Shown piece by piece: positions 19,326 to 28,365 of a stretch of DNA of 64,000 nt. The translations under genes were made by a program, and so were the position numbers. Under the pieces are notes generated by a model that was not told where the DNA came from, made no database searches, and saw nothing but the letters and a program-made list of their open reading frames with translations. Each line of letters opens with the position of its first letter. Positions within the stretch are counted from its first letter, which is position 1. This DNA is from Gaiellasilicea sp963811885 (GTDB lineage Bacteria; Actinomycetota; Thermoleophilia; Gaiellales; Gaiellaceae). The stretch lies in contig CAWETB010000007.1 in NCBI GenBank assembly GCA_963811885.1, forward strand, positions 1 through 64,000, given 5' to 3'.

Positions 19326-20060
19326 ATGCGGCACACGTTCGTGGTCGCCGAGGAGGACGTCGCTGGGCGCCGGACCGAGGGAGACACCGCCCTCGAGAAG
19401 GTCGTCATGGGCGCCCACACCGGCTCGCAGCTGCTCGAGCAGCATGTCACCCGCTATGCGCCGGGGCGCTCGCTGCCGCGGCGGGAGGAGGGACGCGACG
19501 AGCTCCTCTTCGTTGTCTCCGGCCGGGGGACGCTCGAGCTGGAGGGCGAGCCGCACGAGCTCGAGCCGGACGCGGCCGCGTACGTGCGCTCGGGCGAGGC
19601 GTACACCGTCGACAACGAGGGCCCGGACGAGCTGCTGATCGTCTCGACGACGGTGCCGGTCGAGCAGGTGTACCGCTCACCGCGCGAGGTGATCGTCCGC
19701 TTCGAGGACCAGCCGGAGCTCCGTGCGGACGCGAAGCGCACGTTCCGCTACATGGTCAACCAGGATGCGGGCTGCATGGACGCGACCCAGTTCGTCGGGA
19801 TCGTCGAGCCGTGCCGGGCGCCCGACCACAGTCACTCGTACGACGAGCTCGGCTACATCGTCGAGGGCGAGGGTTTCGCCCACATCGGCGACGAGTCGGT
19901 GCCGCTGAAGGCGGGATCCTGCTTCCATCTCCCGCCCGAGCAGGTCCACTGCATCGAGAACACGGGCCCGGGCGTGATGCGGATCCTCGGGGTCTTTCAT
20001 CCATCGGGCGACCCGGCGTCAAGAGCATACGAAGACGACTCGGAAACAACTCGGATCTGA
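19326..20060 (+). CDS. Two-domain cupin protein
   Basis: 244 residues, two tandem cupin barrels (about 40-120 and 150-235). The second has the complete metal-binding set PDHSHSYDELGYIVEGEG and PPEQVHCIENTG; the first is degenerate (RREEGRDELLFVVSGRG) and lacks the His pair. Bicupins of this layout include germin-like, ureidoglycine and quercetinase-type proteins. Lying just upstream of the livJ-type binding protein (43 bp), it may process the imported compound or a product of it. Confidence 0.8.
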   Translation: MRHTFVVAEEDVAGRRTEGDTALEKVVMGAHTGSQLLEQHVTRYAPGRSLPRREEGRDELLFVVSGRGTLELEGEPHELEPDAAAYVRSGEAYTVDNEGPDELLIVSTTVPVEQVYRSPREVIVRFEDQPELRADAKRTFRYMVNQDAGCMDATQFVGIVEPCRAPDHSHSYDELGYIVEGEGFAHIGDESVPLKAGSCFHLPPEQVHCIENTGPGVMRILGVFHPSGDPASRAYEDDSETTRI

Positions 20061-20102
20061 TTCCGGCGTCTTAGAACTGTGCAATCAACAGGAGGGCATG
20101 GA

Positions 20103-21257
20103 ATGCACGGAAGTACACGCAGGGGAGTGGCCGCGTTCGCGGTGCTCATCGTGGCGTCGCTGGCGATCGTCGCCTCGGCGTTCGCTCGGGCCGATGCGGG
20201 GCCGGCGGCGAGCACCGTCGCCAGCGCCGGCTGCGACAGCCCGAAGATCGGGTTCCAGGGGCCGATCACCGGTGACGCGGCGTTCATCGGCAAGGAGACA
20301 GCTCGGCTTCGCGCAGTACGCGATCAAGAAGCTGGGCGGCGGCAAGATCAAGCTGTCGCAGCAGGACACGCAGCTCGATCCGGCCCAGGCCTCGACGACC
20401 GGGACGAAGCTCCACGCGGACGCCAACGTCCTCGCGGTCGTCGGCCCGGCCGGCAGCCAGGAGGTGCTCGCGGTCGCGCCGATCTACAAGAAGGCCCAGC
20501 GCGCTGCCGTTCATCTCCGGCTCGGCGACCCGCACGTCGCTGACGAACGGCTCGATCCCGAACTTCTTCCGGGTCGTCCCGAACGACAGCGTCCAGGCGC
20601 CGACGACGGCGAAGTTCCTCCGCCAGACGCTGAAGGCGAAGCAGCGTCTTCATCGTCGACGACCAGACGGCCTACTCGAAGCCGCTCGCGAACGGCGTGC
20701 AGGCGAACCTGCGGGCCGGCGGCGTCAAGGTGACGCGGAACTCGGTCAACCAGAAGGTGACCGACTTCTCCTCGCTCGTCTCCAAGATCGGCGACGACGT
20801 CGACGCTCGTCTACCTGCCCTGGCAGATCGCGGCCAACGGCCAGATCTTCGGGCAGCAGATGAAGGAGCAGGGCAAGAAGGCCGTCATCTTCGGGTCGGA
20901 CGGCCTCGACTCCGGTGACTTCAAGATCCAGGGTGCGTACATCTCGGCGTTCGCGCCGGACATCCGCGGGATCAAGGGGAACGCCGCCTTCATCAAGGGC
21001 TACGGGAAGAAGTTCGTCTCGAACTTCGGCCCGCCCGATGTACGTCGCCACGCAGGCCGCGATCATGGCGATCAAGAAGGCCTGCGCGGACGGCAACGCC
21101 ACTCGCGCCGAGGTGCAGAAGAACCTCAGGACGACGTTCATCCCGAAGAGCACTTCTCGGCGGCAACCTGCAGTTCACCGCCAAGGGCGACGTCAAGGGC
21201 TCGAAGTTCTACATCTTCAAGCTCGGCTCCGGCGGCAAGAAGACGCTCGTCGGCTAG
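20103..21257 (+). CDS. livJ: Branched-chain amino-acid-type ABC transporter substrate-binding protein, heavily frameshifted
   Basis: About 383 residues after correction. The signal peptide includes AAFAVLIVASLAIVASAFA, and the mature protein begins near CDSPKIGFQGPITGDAAFIG. The type I periplasmic-binding fold motifs of LivJ follow: VGPAGSQEVLAVAPIY, ISGSATRTSLTNGS, NFFRVVPND, IFGSDGLDSGDF. Six +1 breaks occur in 860 bp (about 20298, 20519, 20642, 20805, 21037, 21154); fragments join in perfect family order. AGGAGGG lies 6 nt before the ATG at 20103. First gene of the liv operon. The ligand could be an amino acid, urea or amide; the pocket cannot be read with confidence. Confidence 0.85.
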
Positions 21258-21270
21258 TCATCGTTTCACC

Positions 21271-21314
21271 CGCCGTGCGGCCCGCTCCTTTGGGGGTGGG
21301 CCGCACGGCGTTTT
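21271..21314 (+). terminator. Terminator/attenuator between livJ and livH
   Basis: Thirteen-bp perfect stem CGCCGTGCGGCCC/GGGCCGCACGGCG, 14-nt loop, followed by TTTT. It sits 13 nt after the livJ stop and 19 nt before the livH start, so it would reduce read-through and leave more binding protein than permease. Confidence 0.75.
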
Positions 21315-21332
21315 CGTGAGAGGGTCACCGCC

Positions 21333-22256
21333 GTGGATTGGGACTTCTTCGTCCAGCAACTCGTGAACGGCCTCACGCTCGGCAGCGTCTACGCGCTGAT
21401 CGCGCTGGGCTACACGATGGTCTACGGGATCCTGAAGCTGCTCAACTTCGCCCACGGCGAGGTCTACATGATGGGTGCGTTCGCGGGCTTCGGCGTGCTC
21501 AGCCTCTTCGGCGGCGCGGCCGGGGTCACGATCAACGTGGTCGTGCTGATCGGGCTGATGCTCGCGGTCGCGATGCTCGGCGCCGGGTTGCTCGGGGTCG
21601 CGATCGAGCGCTTCGCCTACCGGCCGCTGCGGAACGCGCCGCGAATCGCGCCGCTGATCAGCGCCCTCGGCGTCTCCTTCTTCCTCCAGTCGAGCGCGCT
21701 GATCCTCTTCGGCGCCGACTTCCGCAGCTACGAGACGTACGAGTACATCGACCTCGCGACCGGGATCCACTGGGGGCCGCTGAACATCTCGGTCGTCCGG
21801 ATCGCGGTGATCCTGACCGCGGTCGCGATGATGCTCGGACTGACGCTGCTCGTCGCGCGCACCCGTCTCGGCAAGGCGATGCGGGCGACCTCGTTCGATC
21901 GCGAGGCTGCCGCGATGCAGGGGATCGACGTCGACCGCGTCATCGTCGCGACCTTCTTCATCGGCTCCGCGCTCGCGGGCGCGGCCGGCGTGATGGTCGG
22001 GCTCGTCTTCTACAAGGTCTACCACCTGATGGGCTTTCTGGCCGGGCTCAAGGGCTTCACCGCCGCGGTCGTCGGCGGGATCGGCTCGATCCCGGGCGCG
22101 ATGCTCGGCGGCCTGCTGATCGGGCTCTCGGAGGCGTTCATCACCGGCTACGTCTCCTCGACGTTCCAGGACGTCTTCGTCTTCTCGATCCTGATCGCCC
22201 TGCTGCTCGTCCGGCCGAGCGGCCTGCTGGGAAAGGCGGACATCCAAAAGGTATGA
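21333..22256 (+). CDS. livH: Branched-chain amino-acid-type ABC permease LivH
   Basis: 307 residues, eight or so transmembrane helices. Diagnostic segments: NGLTLGSVYALIALGYTMVYG, here split as NGLTLGSVYALIALG and YTMVYGI, then LNFAHGEVYMMGAF, the EAA-like ATSFDREAAAMQGI loop, and ending LLLVRPSGLLG. GTG start at 21333, 4 nt before the next gene's reading frame begins at 22261. Partner of LivM. Confidence 0.95.
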   Translation: MDWDFFVQQLVNGLTLGSVYALIALGYTMVYGILKLLNFAHGEVYMMGAFAGFGVLSLFGGAAGVTINVVVLIGLMLAVAMLGAGLLGVAIERFAYRPLRNAPRIAPLISALGVSFFLQSSALILFGADFRSYETYEYIDLATGIHWGPLNISVVRIAVILTAVAMMLGLTLLVARTRLGKAMRATSFDREAAAMQGIDVDRVIVATFFIGSALAGAAGVMVGLVFYKVYHLMGFLAGLKGFTAAVVGGIGSIPGAMLGGLLIGLSEAFITGYVSSTFQDVFVFSILIALLLVRPSGLLGKADIQKV

Positions 22257-22260
22257 GCAC

Positions 22261-23718
22261 ATGAGCGAAGTCGAAGGAACACCCGAGGGCCCGAAGATCG
22301 GGGCCGACGAGTGGGTCGCCCGCTCCGAGGAGCGCACCGGCAGGCGCGGAGGCCCGTTCGCGCCGCTCGTTGCGCGGGCGGAGCAGCTGCCGTGGTGGGT
22401 CCTGCTCGTGGCCGCAGTCGGCGTCTCGGCGCTCCTCCCCTTCGTCTCGAGCTCGGAGTACGTGATCCGCGTCGCGGTCAACACGGTCCTCTTCGCGCTG
22501 CTGGCGCTCGGACTGAACGTCGTCGTCGGCTGGGCGGGCCTGCTCGACCTCGGCTTCGTGGCGTTCTACGGCTTCGGCGCCTACCTCTACGCGCTGCTCT
22601 CGTCGTCGCAGTTCGACCTGCACTTCCCGGCCCTGCTCTCGGTCTCGATCGTGATCGTCTCCTCGGCGCTGCTCGGGCTGCTGCTCGGTCTGCCGTCGCG
22701 GCGGCTCGTCGGCGACTACCTCGCGATCGTGACGCTCTTCTTCGCGCAGATCTACGTCGTGCTGGCGACGAACGCCGACCGGATCACATTCCCCTGGAAC
22801 GACGGCCCGACGGACATCTCCGGCGGCCCGAACGGGATCACCGACATCGACCCGATCAGCATCCTCGGCTACGAGTTCGGCTCGATCCGCAGCTACCTCT
22901 GGCTCTCGCTCGGCGTCTTCGCCGTGGTGGTGGTGGCGCTGCAGTTCATCAACCACTCCCGCACCGGGCGGGCGTGGCGGGCACTCCGCGAGGACTCGCT
23001 CGCCGCCGAGATGATGAGCATGCCGGTGAACCGCCTGAAGCTGCTGGCGTTCATGTTCGGCGCCGCGACGGCCGGACTGACCGGGACGATCTTCGCCTCC
23101 GTCCAGCTCGGCGTCTTCCCGCAGAACTTCGATCTGCCGCTCCTGATCACGGTCTACGCCATGGTCATCCTCGGTGGCGCCGGCAGCATCCCGGGCGTCG
23201 TCATCGGCGCGATCACGATCAACGTCTCGCTCGAGCTGCTCCGCGAGCCGTCGAACGCGCGATTTCTCTTCTACGTGGCGATCGCGCTCGGCCTCGTCAC
23301 GCTCGTGCGTCCATGGCGGAGGCTCGCTGCGATCCTCGTCGGCCTGGTCGTGTTCGGGATCGTCGCCTACCAGTTGGCCGAGTGGCTGCGGCCCGCCTGG
23401 GTGTCCGGCACGATCGAGGGCGGCCGCTTCGCCAGCGTGCTCGACGGCTGGGTGATCCACCCTGTCAACTCGGTCCACCTCGGGAACGCCGGCTTCGTGC
23501 TCCTGATCGTCGCGCTGCTCGCGCTGACCGAGGTGCGCGGGATCTGGCGGTCGATCCTGCTCGTGCCGACGCTCTACCTCGCCGCCTTCGTCTGGGAGAA
23601 CCGGCTCGTCGTCGAGCCGAACGTGACCCGGATCCTGCTCCTCGGCGCGCTCCTGGTCGTGCTGATGAGCTGGCGGCCGCAGGGGCTGCTCGGGACGTCG
23701 AGAGTCGAGATCGTATGA
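22261..23718 (+). CDS. livM: Branched-chain amino-acid-type ABC permease LivM with inserted C-terminal membrane segment
   Basis: 485 residues, longer than the 300-430 usual for LivM. The canonical core runs to about residue 350: GLNVVVGWAGLLDLGFVAFYGFGAY (in two parts) marks the start, ALREDSLAAEMMSM is the cytoplasmic coupling loop, and YAMVILGGAGSIPGVVIGA follows. About 120 residues with roughly three extra hydrophobic segments are then inserted before the normal end motif WRPQGLLG. ATG start. The 3' end overlaps livG by 4 nt (ATGA). Confidence 0.93.
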   Translation: MSEVEGTPEGPKIGADEWVARSEERTGRRGGPFAPLVARAEQLPWWVLLVAAVGVSALLPFVSSSEYVIRVAVNTVLFALLALGLNVVVGWAGLLDLGFVAFYGFGAYLYALLSSSQFDLHFPALLSVSIVIVSSALLGLLLGLPSRRLVGDYLAIVTLFFAQIYVVLATNADRITFPWNDGPTDISGGPNGITDIDPISILGYEFGSIRSYLWLSLGVFAVVVVALQFINHSRTGRAWRALREDSLAAEMMSMPVNRLKLLAFMFGAATAGLTGTIFASVQLGVFPQNFDLPLLITVYAMVILGGAGSIPGVVIGAITINVSLELLREPSNARFLFYVAIALGLVTLVRPWRRLAAILVGLVVFGIVAYQLAEWLRPAWVSGTIEGGRFASVLDGWVIHPVNSVHLGNAGFVLLIVALLALTEVRGIWRSILLVPTLYLAAFVWENRLVVEPNVTRILLLGALLVVLMSWRPQGLLGTSRVEIV

Positions 23719-24503
23719 GCCGGATCCTGGAGCTGAAGGGGATCTCGAAGGCGTTCGGCGGCCTGCAGGTGATCGACGGGCTCGACCTGCACGTGGACGA
23801 GGGCGAGATCGTCAGCGTGATCGGCCCCAACGGCGCCGGCAAGACGACGCTCTTCAACCTGATCACCGGGGTCTACCAGCCCGATCGCGGCGACATCCTG
23901 CTCGAGGGCGAGTCGCTCCTCGGCCTGCTCCCGCACAAGATCACGCAGCGCGGTGTCGCCCGCACGTTCCAGACGCTGCGCCTGTTCCTGAACATGACCG
24001 TGAAGGAGAACGTGATGGCGGCCGCCTACGGGCAGACACGGGCCGGGGTCGTGCGCTCGATCCTGCGGACGCCGGGGATGCGGCGCGAGGAGAGGGAGAT
24101 CTCGGCGCTCGCCGAGGAGAAGCTCGCGTTCTTCGGCCAGCGGCTGATGGGCTACCGCTGGAACCAGCCCGCCTACTCGCTCTCCTACGCGAACCGCCGC
24201 CGGCTCGAGATCGCGCGCGCGACGGCGACCGGAGCGCGCATGCTTCTGCTCGACGAGCCCGCCGCCGGGATGAACCCGAAGGAGACGCACGAGATCACGG
24301 AGCTGATCGCGCAGCTGCGCACGGAGGGCGGCTACACGATCCTCGTGATCGAGCACGACATGCACGTCGTCGAGGGCATCTCGGACCGCGTCGTCGCGCT
24401 CGACCACGGGATCAAGATCGCGGAGGGGACGTTCGAGGCGGTCGCGACCGACCCGCGCGTCGTCGAGGCGTACCTCGGCACGAAGGCGGCGGCGACGAAG
24501 TGA
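23715..24503 (+). CDS. livG: Branched-chain amino-acid-type ABC ATPase LivG
   Basis: 262 residues. Walker A GPNGAGKTT, RTFQTLRLFLNMTVKENV (LivG hallmark), signature LSYANRRRLEIAR (the usual G-Q replaced by A-N), Walker B MLLLDEPAAGMNP and H-loop IEHDMHVV. The C-terminus VVEAYLG is typical. Overlaps both neighbours by 4 nt. Confidence 0.95.
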   Translation: MSRILELKGISKAFGGLQVIDGLDLHVDEGEIVSVIGPNGAGKTTLFNLITGVYQPDRGDILLEGESLLGLLPHKITQRGVARTFQTLRLFLNMTVKENVMAAAYGQTRAGVVRSILRTPGMRREEREISALAEEKLAFFGQRLMGYRWNQPAYSLSYANRRRLEIARATATGARMLLLDEPAAGMNPKETHEITELIAQLRTEGGYTILVIEHDMHVVEGISDRVVALDHGIKIAEGTFEAVATDPRVVEAYLGTKAAATK

Positions 24504-25219
24504 GTGCCGTCGCGCCGCTGCTCCAGCTCGAGGCCGTCGACACCTACTACGGCCAGATCCACATCCTGCAGGGTGTGAACCTCGCCGTCGGCGAGGGCGA
24601 GCTCGTCTGCCTGCTCGGCGGCAACGCGTCCGGCAAGTCGACGACGCTGAAGACGATCCTCGGGATCGTCTCGCCGCGGAACGGGGTCGTGCGCTTCGGC
24701 GGCGAGGAGATCACGCGCCGCCCGACGGCGCACCGGATCGCCCGCGGGCTCGCGATCGTGCCCGAGAACCGTCGCGTCTTCGCGCCGATGTCGGTGCTCG
24801 AGAACCTCGAGATGGGCGCCTACCTGCGGCCGAAGGCCGACCTGAAGGAGGAGTTCGAGCGGGTCTACGGCCTCTTCCCGCTCCTCTACGAGCGGCGGAA
24901 GCAGCTGGCCGGGACGCTCTCGGGCGGCGAGCAGCAGATGCTCGCGATGGGACGGGCGCTGATGTCGAAGCCGAAGCTGCTGCTGATGGACGAGCCGTCG
25001 ATGGGGCTCGCGCCGATCCTCGTCGAGCGGAGCTTCGAGATCATCCAGCAGGTGCACCAGGCCGGCGTCGCGATGCTGATCGTCGAGCAGAATGCGAACG
25101 TGTCGCTCTCGATCGCCGACCGCGGCTACGTCCTCTCGACCGGCCGCGTCGTGCTCGAGGGGAAGGCGAAGGACCTGCTCGAGGACGAGGATCTCCGCAA
25201 GGCGTACCTTGGTCGGTAG
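24500..25219 (+). CDS. livF: Branched-chain amino-acid-type ABC ATPase LivF
   Basis: 239 residues. Walker A GGNASGKST, LAIVPENRRVFAPMSVLENL (LivF hallmark), signature LSGGEQQMLAMGRAL, Walker B LLLMDEPSMGLAP, H-loop VEQNANVSL. GTG start overlapping livG by 4 nt. Its 3' end overlaps the PLP enzyme gene by 11 nt. Confidence 0.96.
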   Translation: MSAVAPLLQLEAVDTYYGQIHILQGVNLAVGEGELVCLLGGNASGKSTTLKTILGIVSPRNGVVRFGGEEITRRPTAHRIARGLAIVPENRRVFAPMSVLENLEMGAYLRPKADLKEEFERVYGLFPLLYERRKQLAGTLSGGEQQMLAMGRALMSKPKLLLMDEPSMGLAPILVERSFEIIQQVHQAGVAMLIVEQNANVSLSIADRGYVLSTGRVVLEGKAKDLLEDEDLRKAYLGR

Positions 25220-26315
25220 CGCGATCCGCGACCGGTTCCCGGTCTTCCGCGACAAGATCTACGTCAACTCGTGCTCGCAGGGGGCGCTCTCGGACGCCGT
25301 GCGCGGCGCGTACGAGGAGTACCTCGACGGCTGGGACGAGAACGGGGCCGAGTGGGAGCACTGGGTCGAGCGCTCGGAGGCGGCGCGGGCCGCGTTCGCC
25401 GGCCTGCTCGGCGCCGCGCCAGACGACGTCGCGATCCAGACGTCCGTCTCCGCCGCCGTCAGCGGCCTGATCTCGGCGCTCCAGTTCCGCGGCGAGCGCA
25501 ACCGGATCGTCATCTCCGAGAACGAGTTCCCGACGATCGGGCAGATCGCGCACGCGCAGGAGCTCCGCGGAGCCGAGGTCGTCCAGGTCGGGCCCGACCC
25601 CGAGTCCTACGCAGCGGCGATCGACGAGCGGACCGCGCTCGTCGCGTCGACCCTCGTCTCGTACCGGACCGGCGCGGTGCACGACGTCGAGGCGATCTAC
25701 GGGCTCGCCCGCGAGCACGGGGCGCTGATGCTCGTCGACGGCTACCAGGGTCTCGGCGCGATCCCGGTCGAGGCGTCGCGGGTCGGCGACGCGGTCGTCG
25801 GCGGCACGGTCAAGTACCTGCTCGCCTCGGCGGGGCTCGCCTTCATGGCCCTCCGGCCCGGGCTCGTCGAGGAGCTCGTGCCCGTCCAGACCGGCTGGTT
25901 CGCGGACGAGAACGTCTTCGACATGCAGATCGAGCGCTACCGGCCGCACCGGAGCGCCCGCCGCTTCGACGCGGGCACGCCGCCGGTGCCGAACATCTAC
26001 GCCGGCGTCGCCGGGGTCGGCGTGATCGCCGAGGCGGGCGTGCCGGCGATCCAGGAGCACGTTCGCGGCCTCGTCGAGCGGCTGCTCGGCGGGCTGGACG
26101 AGCTCGGTGCGACCGTGGCGGCGCAGCCTCGCGGCCCGCTCGTCGCCATCCGCTCGACGGATGCGCCCGCGCTCGTCGACGTGCTCGCCGCCGACGGGAT
26201 CGTCGCCTCGGAGCGGGACTCGAACCTGCGCGTCTCGCTCCATCTCTACAACACCGACGACGACGTCGACGCCGTTCTCGCCGCGCTGAAGCGGTCTCCC
26301 CAGCTGCTGCGCTAG
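25209..26315 (+). CDS. Class V aminotransferase-fold PLP enzyme
   Basis: 368 residues, aspartate-aminotransferase fold type I of class V (cysteine desulfurase / kynureninase / isopenicillin-epimerase group). Visible features: N-terminal FRDKIYVNSCSQGALS, PLP-binding VDGYQGLGAIPV (Asp), the Schiff-base Lys in GGTVKYLLASAGLAF, and RFDAGTPPVPN. It lacks a mobile-loop Cys typical of desulfurases, so a lyase, epimerase or transaminase is likelier. TTG start at 25209 chosen because it begins the conserved N-terminus and overlaps livF by 11 nt; coupling to the transporter suggests it acts on the imported amino compound. Confidence 0.85.
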   Translation: MVGSAIRDRFPVFRDKIYVNSCSQGALSDAVRGAYEEYLDGWDENGAEWEHWVERSEAARAAFAGLLGAAPDDVAIQTSVSAAVSGLISALQFRGERNRIVISENEFPTIGQIAHAQELRGAEVVQVGPDPESYAAAIDERTALVASTLVSYRTGAVHDVEAIYGLAREHGALMLVDGYQGLGAIPVEASRVGDAVVGGTVKYLLASAGLAFMALRPGLVEELVPVQTGWFADENVFDMQIERYRPHRSARRFDAGTPPVPNIYAGVAGVGVIAEAGVPAIQEHVRGLVERLLGGLDELGATVAAQPRGPLVAIRSTDAPALVDVLAADGIVASERDSNLRVSLHLYNTDDDVDAVLAALKRSPQLLR

Positions 26316-26387
26316 CCGTTTCGCGGAGGAGCGCCGCTCGGCGGCGCGAACAGGTACGGCTGAAGGCCGTCGAAAGGGAGACCCACC

Positions 26388-27212
26388 ATGTCGCGAGATC
26401 TGTCGCAGAACGAACGACGTCTGGCCGCGCTCGCCGCGATCGGCGTGCTGTGGGGAGCGCTCCTCCTCGCGATCGGCTTCGCCTTCTTCTTCGTGGTCGC
26501 CGTGATCGGCGGCCTGCTCCTGGCCGCGACGGCCGTCTTGCAGGGCCGCGTGATCGTCTCGACGCTCGAGCCACGCGTTCGCGGCGCAGGCGCGCAGCTC
26601 CGCGGTGCGACCGGCGCCGCGTCGGCCCGCGTCGGCCGGATCGACTGGAGCGGCAAGCGCGAGGCTCTCGGCAGCCGGGCCTCGACCGCGCGGCAGCTGG
26701 CCGCGACCGGCTCGCGCCGGGCGGTTGCGGCCGGGGGAGCGGCGGCCGCCGCCGTCGAGTCACGCGGGCGGGAGCTCGCCGCCAAGCGCGCCGCAGCGCC
26801 GGCCCAGCCGGGCCGCAACGATGCGATGCGGCTGAACGAACGGGCGGCGGTCCTGCGCTCGGAGGAGCGCTACGGCGAAGCGCTCGAGCTGAGCGAGCAG
26901 GCGCTCGCGATCTTCCGCCGGCTCGACGACACACACGGGACGGCCCTGACCCTGAACGGGCTCGGCCTCACCCAGGCGCGGGCCGGAGACGAGGCCGGCG
27001 CGCTCGACTCCTACGAGACGGCGGTTTCCCTCCTCACCCGGATCGGCGACAGCCATGGCGCCGGCCGCGTGCTGGCGAACCTCGGCGTGCTCCACCGCGG
27101 CCAGGGGCACGACGCCCAGGCGCGCGCTGCCTGGAGCGAGGCGCTCGAGCGCTTCGAGCCGGGCACGCCCGAGCACAACCGCATGGCCGAGCAGCTCAAG
27201 CTCGCGAGCTAG
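26388..27212 (+). CDS. Membrane-anchored TPR protein
   Basis: 274 residues. A hydrophobic hairpin (residues 12-50) is followed by an Ala/Arg-rich linker (55-140). Three tetratricopeptide-like repeats occupy about residues 150-270 (for example AVLRSEERYGEALELSEQAL and GLTQARAGDEAGALDSYETA). Protein-protein interaction role, partner unknown. A GGGAG motif lies 8 nt before ATG 26388. Its 3' end overlaps the convergent PPOX-family gene by 17 nt. Confidence 0.75.
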   Translation: MSRDLSQNERRLAALAAIGVLWGALLLAIGFAFFFVVAVIGGLLLAATAVLQGRVIVSTLEPRVRGAGAQLRGATGAASARVGRIDWSGKREALGSRASTARQLAATGSRRAVAAGGAAAAAVESRGRELAAKRAAAPAQPGRNDAMRLNERAAVLRSEERYGEALELSEQALAIFRRLDDTHGTALTLNGLGLTQARAGDEAGALDSYETAVSLLTRIGDSHGAGRVLANLGVLHRGQGHDAQARAAWSEALERFEPGTPEHNRMAEQLKLAS

Positions 27213-27804
27213 GACTCTCGTTCGCGGGGTCGCCGGCGGCGAGCACGTCGCGGGCCCAGTCGCGCCGCTTCCAGTCGGGCACGGGCGGCTCGCAGTCCGC
27301 ACGCGGCGTGAAGCGCGAGCGCTCGACCAGCTGCAGCTTGTGGATGTAGCGAGGGCAGTTCGGATAGACGCGAAGCGCCTCGACGCGCACGATCGCCTGC
27401 GCGCGCTCGTAGCCGCCGAGGAGCGGGTCGTCCTCGTCGACGCTCGCGAGGCCGTCGAGCCGCAGCCGCTTCTGGCCTTCGAAGTCGATGAAGAGCAGGC
27501 CGACGCGCGGGTTCAGCGTCAGGTTCCCGAGCGAGAGGAACATGCCGTTGCCGTCGTAGACGGGGAACGCGATCGTCCGCTCGTCGAGCACGCGGACGAA
27601 GCCGGGGTCGCCGCCCTTGTAGGAGCAGGTCGGGAAGCCGTCCTCGTCGGCAGTGGCCAGGAAGAACATGTCGCGCGCCTCGATGAACGCGCGGTCGTCG
27701 TCGTCGATCGAGTCGTGGACGATCCGGTCCTCGATCCGGTCGGCGAGCCGGCGCGTGTCGAAGCGGTCCTGCCACCGGCGGCTGGCGTCGTGATAGATGC
27801 TCAT
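27196..27804 (-). CDS. Pyridoxamine 5'-phosphate oxidase-family flavin protein
   Basis: 202 residues, split-barrel fold. Motifs: FFLATADEDGFPTCSYKGG (FMN site), IAFPVYDGNGMFLSLGNLT, VGLLFIDFEGQKRLRLDG and the late YPNCPRYIHKLQLVE. This last is typical of the PPOX subgroup acting on small oxidised substrates or F420, not of PdxH. ATG 27804. The gene diverges from the GDSL hydrolase at 27814, and the shared start region is only 9 bp. Confidence 0.85.
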   Translation of the reverse strand: MSIYHDASRRWQDRFDTRRLADRIEDRIVHDSIDDDDRAFIEARDMFFLATADEDGFPTCSYKGGDPGFVRVLDERTIAFPVYDGNGMFLSLGNLTLNPRVGLLFIDFEGQKRLRLDGLASVDEDDPLLGGYERAQAIVRVEALRVYPNCPRYIHKLQLVERSRFTPRADCEPPVPDWKRRDWARDVLAAGDPANESPSSRA

Positions 27805-27813
27805 CCCGTGATC

Positions 27814-28365
27814 ATGCGCGCCGGCGAGGAGCAAATCCATGTCGCCGCCGTCGGCGACTCGATCACGGCCGGCTCGCCGTGGGACGCAGACCCCACCGTC
27901 GGCTGGCCCGCGGCGGCCGCTGCCGTGGATCCGCGGCTGCGTTTCACCGTCCGTGCCGTCTACGGCAAGCGGACGGACGAGATCGCCGCCTGGGTCGACG
28001 AAGCAGCAGCCGGCGCCGAGGTTCTCGTCGTCCAGGGAGGCATCAACGACATCGCGCAGGGCCGGCCCGTCGCGGCCGCGGCCGCGAACCTCCGCGCGAT
28101 GATCGACCGCGGGCTCGAGCTCGGGCTTCGCGTCGCCGTCGCCGACGTCCTCCCCTGGAACAACGGCTGGCCGGCCGCGGAGCCGCGGATCCGGGAGCTG
28201 AACGCGCTGATCGACGGGCTCGGCGCTCCGGTGCTGCGGTTCCACGAGACGCTCGAGGACCCCGAGCGTCCGGGCCGGATGCGCGAGGAGTGGACGGTCG
28301 AGGGCGATCACCCGTCCGTCGAGGGCTACCGGCGTCTCGGTGAGCTAGCGTTCCGGCTCCCATGA
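27814..28365 (+). CDS. GDSL/SGNH-family esterase
   Basis: 183 residues. Block I GDSITAGSPW carries the catalytic Ser, block III is QGGINDIAQG and block V EGDHPSVEGYRRL supplies the catalytic Asp/His. No signal peptide, so probably cytoplasmic. A GTG at 27808 is an alternative start 6 nt upstream. The stop overlaps the DDAH-like gene by 4 nt. Confidence 0.85.
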   Translation: MRAGEEQIHVAAVGDSITAGSPWDADPTVGWPAAAAAVDPRLRFTVRAVYGKRTDEIAAWVDEAAAGAEVLVVQGGINDIAQGRPVAAAAANLRAMIDRGLELGLRVAVADVLPWNNGWPAAEPRIRELNALIDGLGAPVLRFHETLEDPERPGRMREEWTVEGDHPSVEGYRRLGELAFRLP

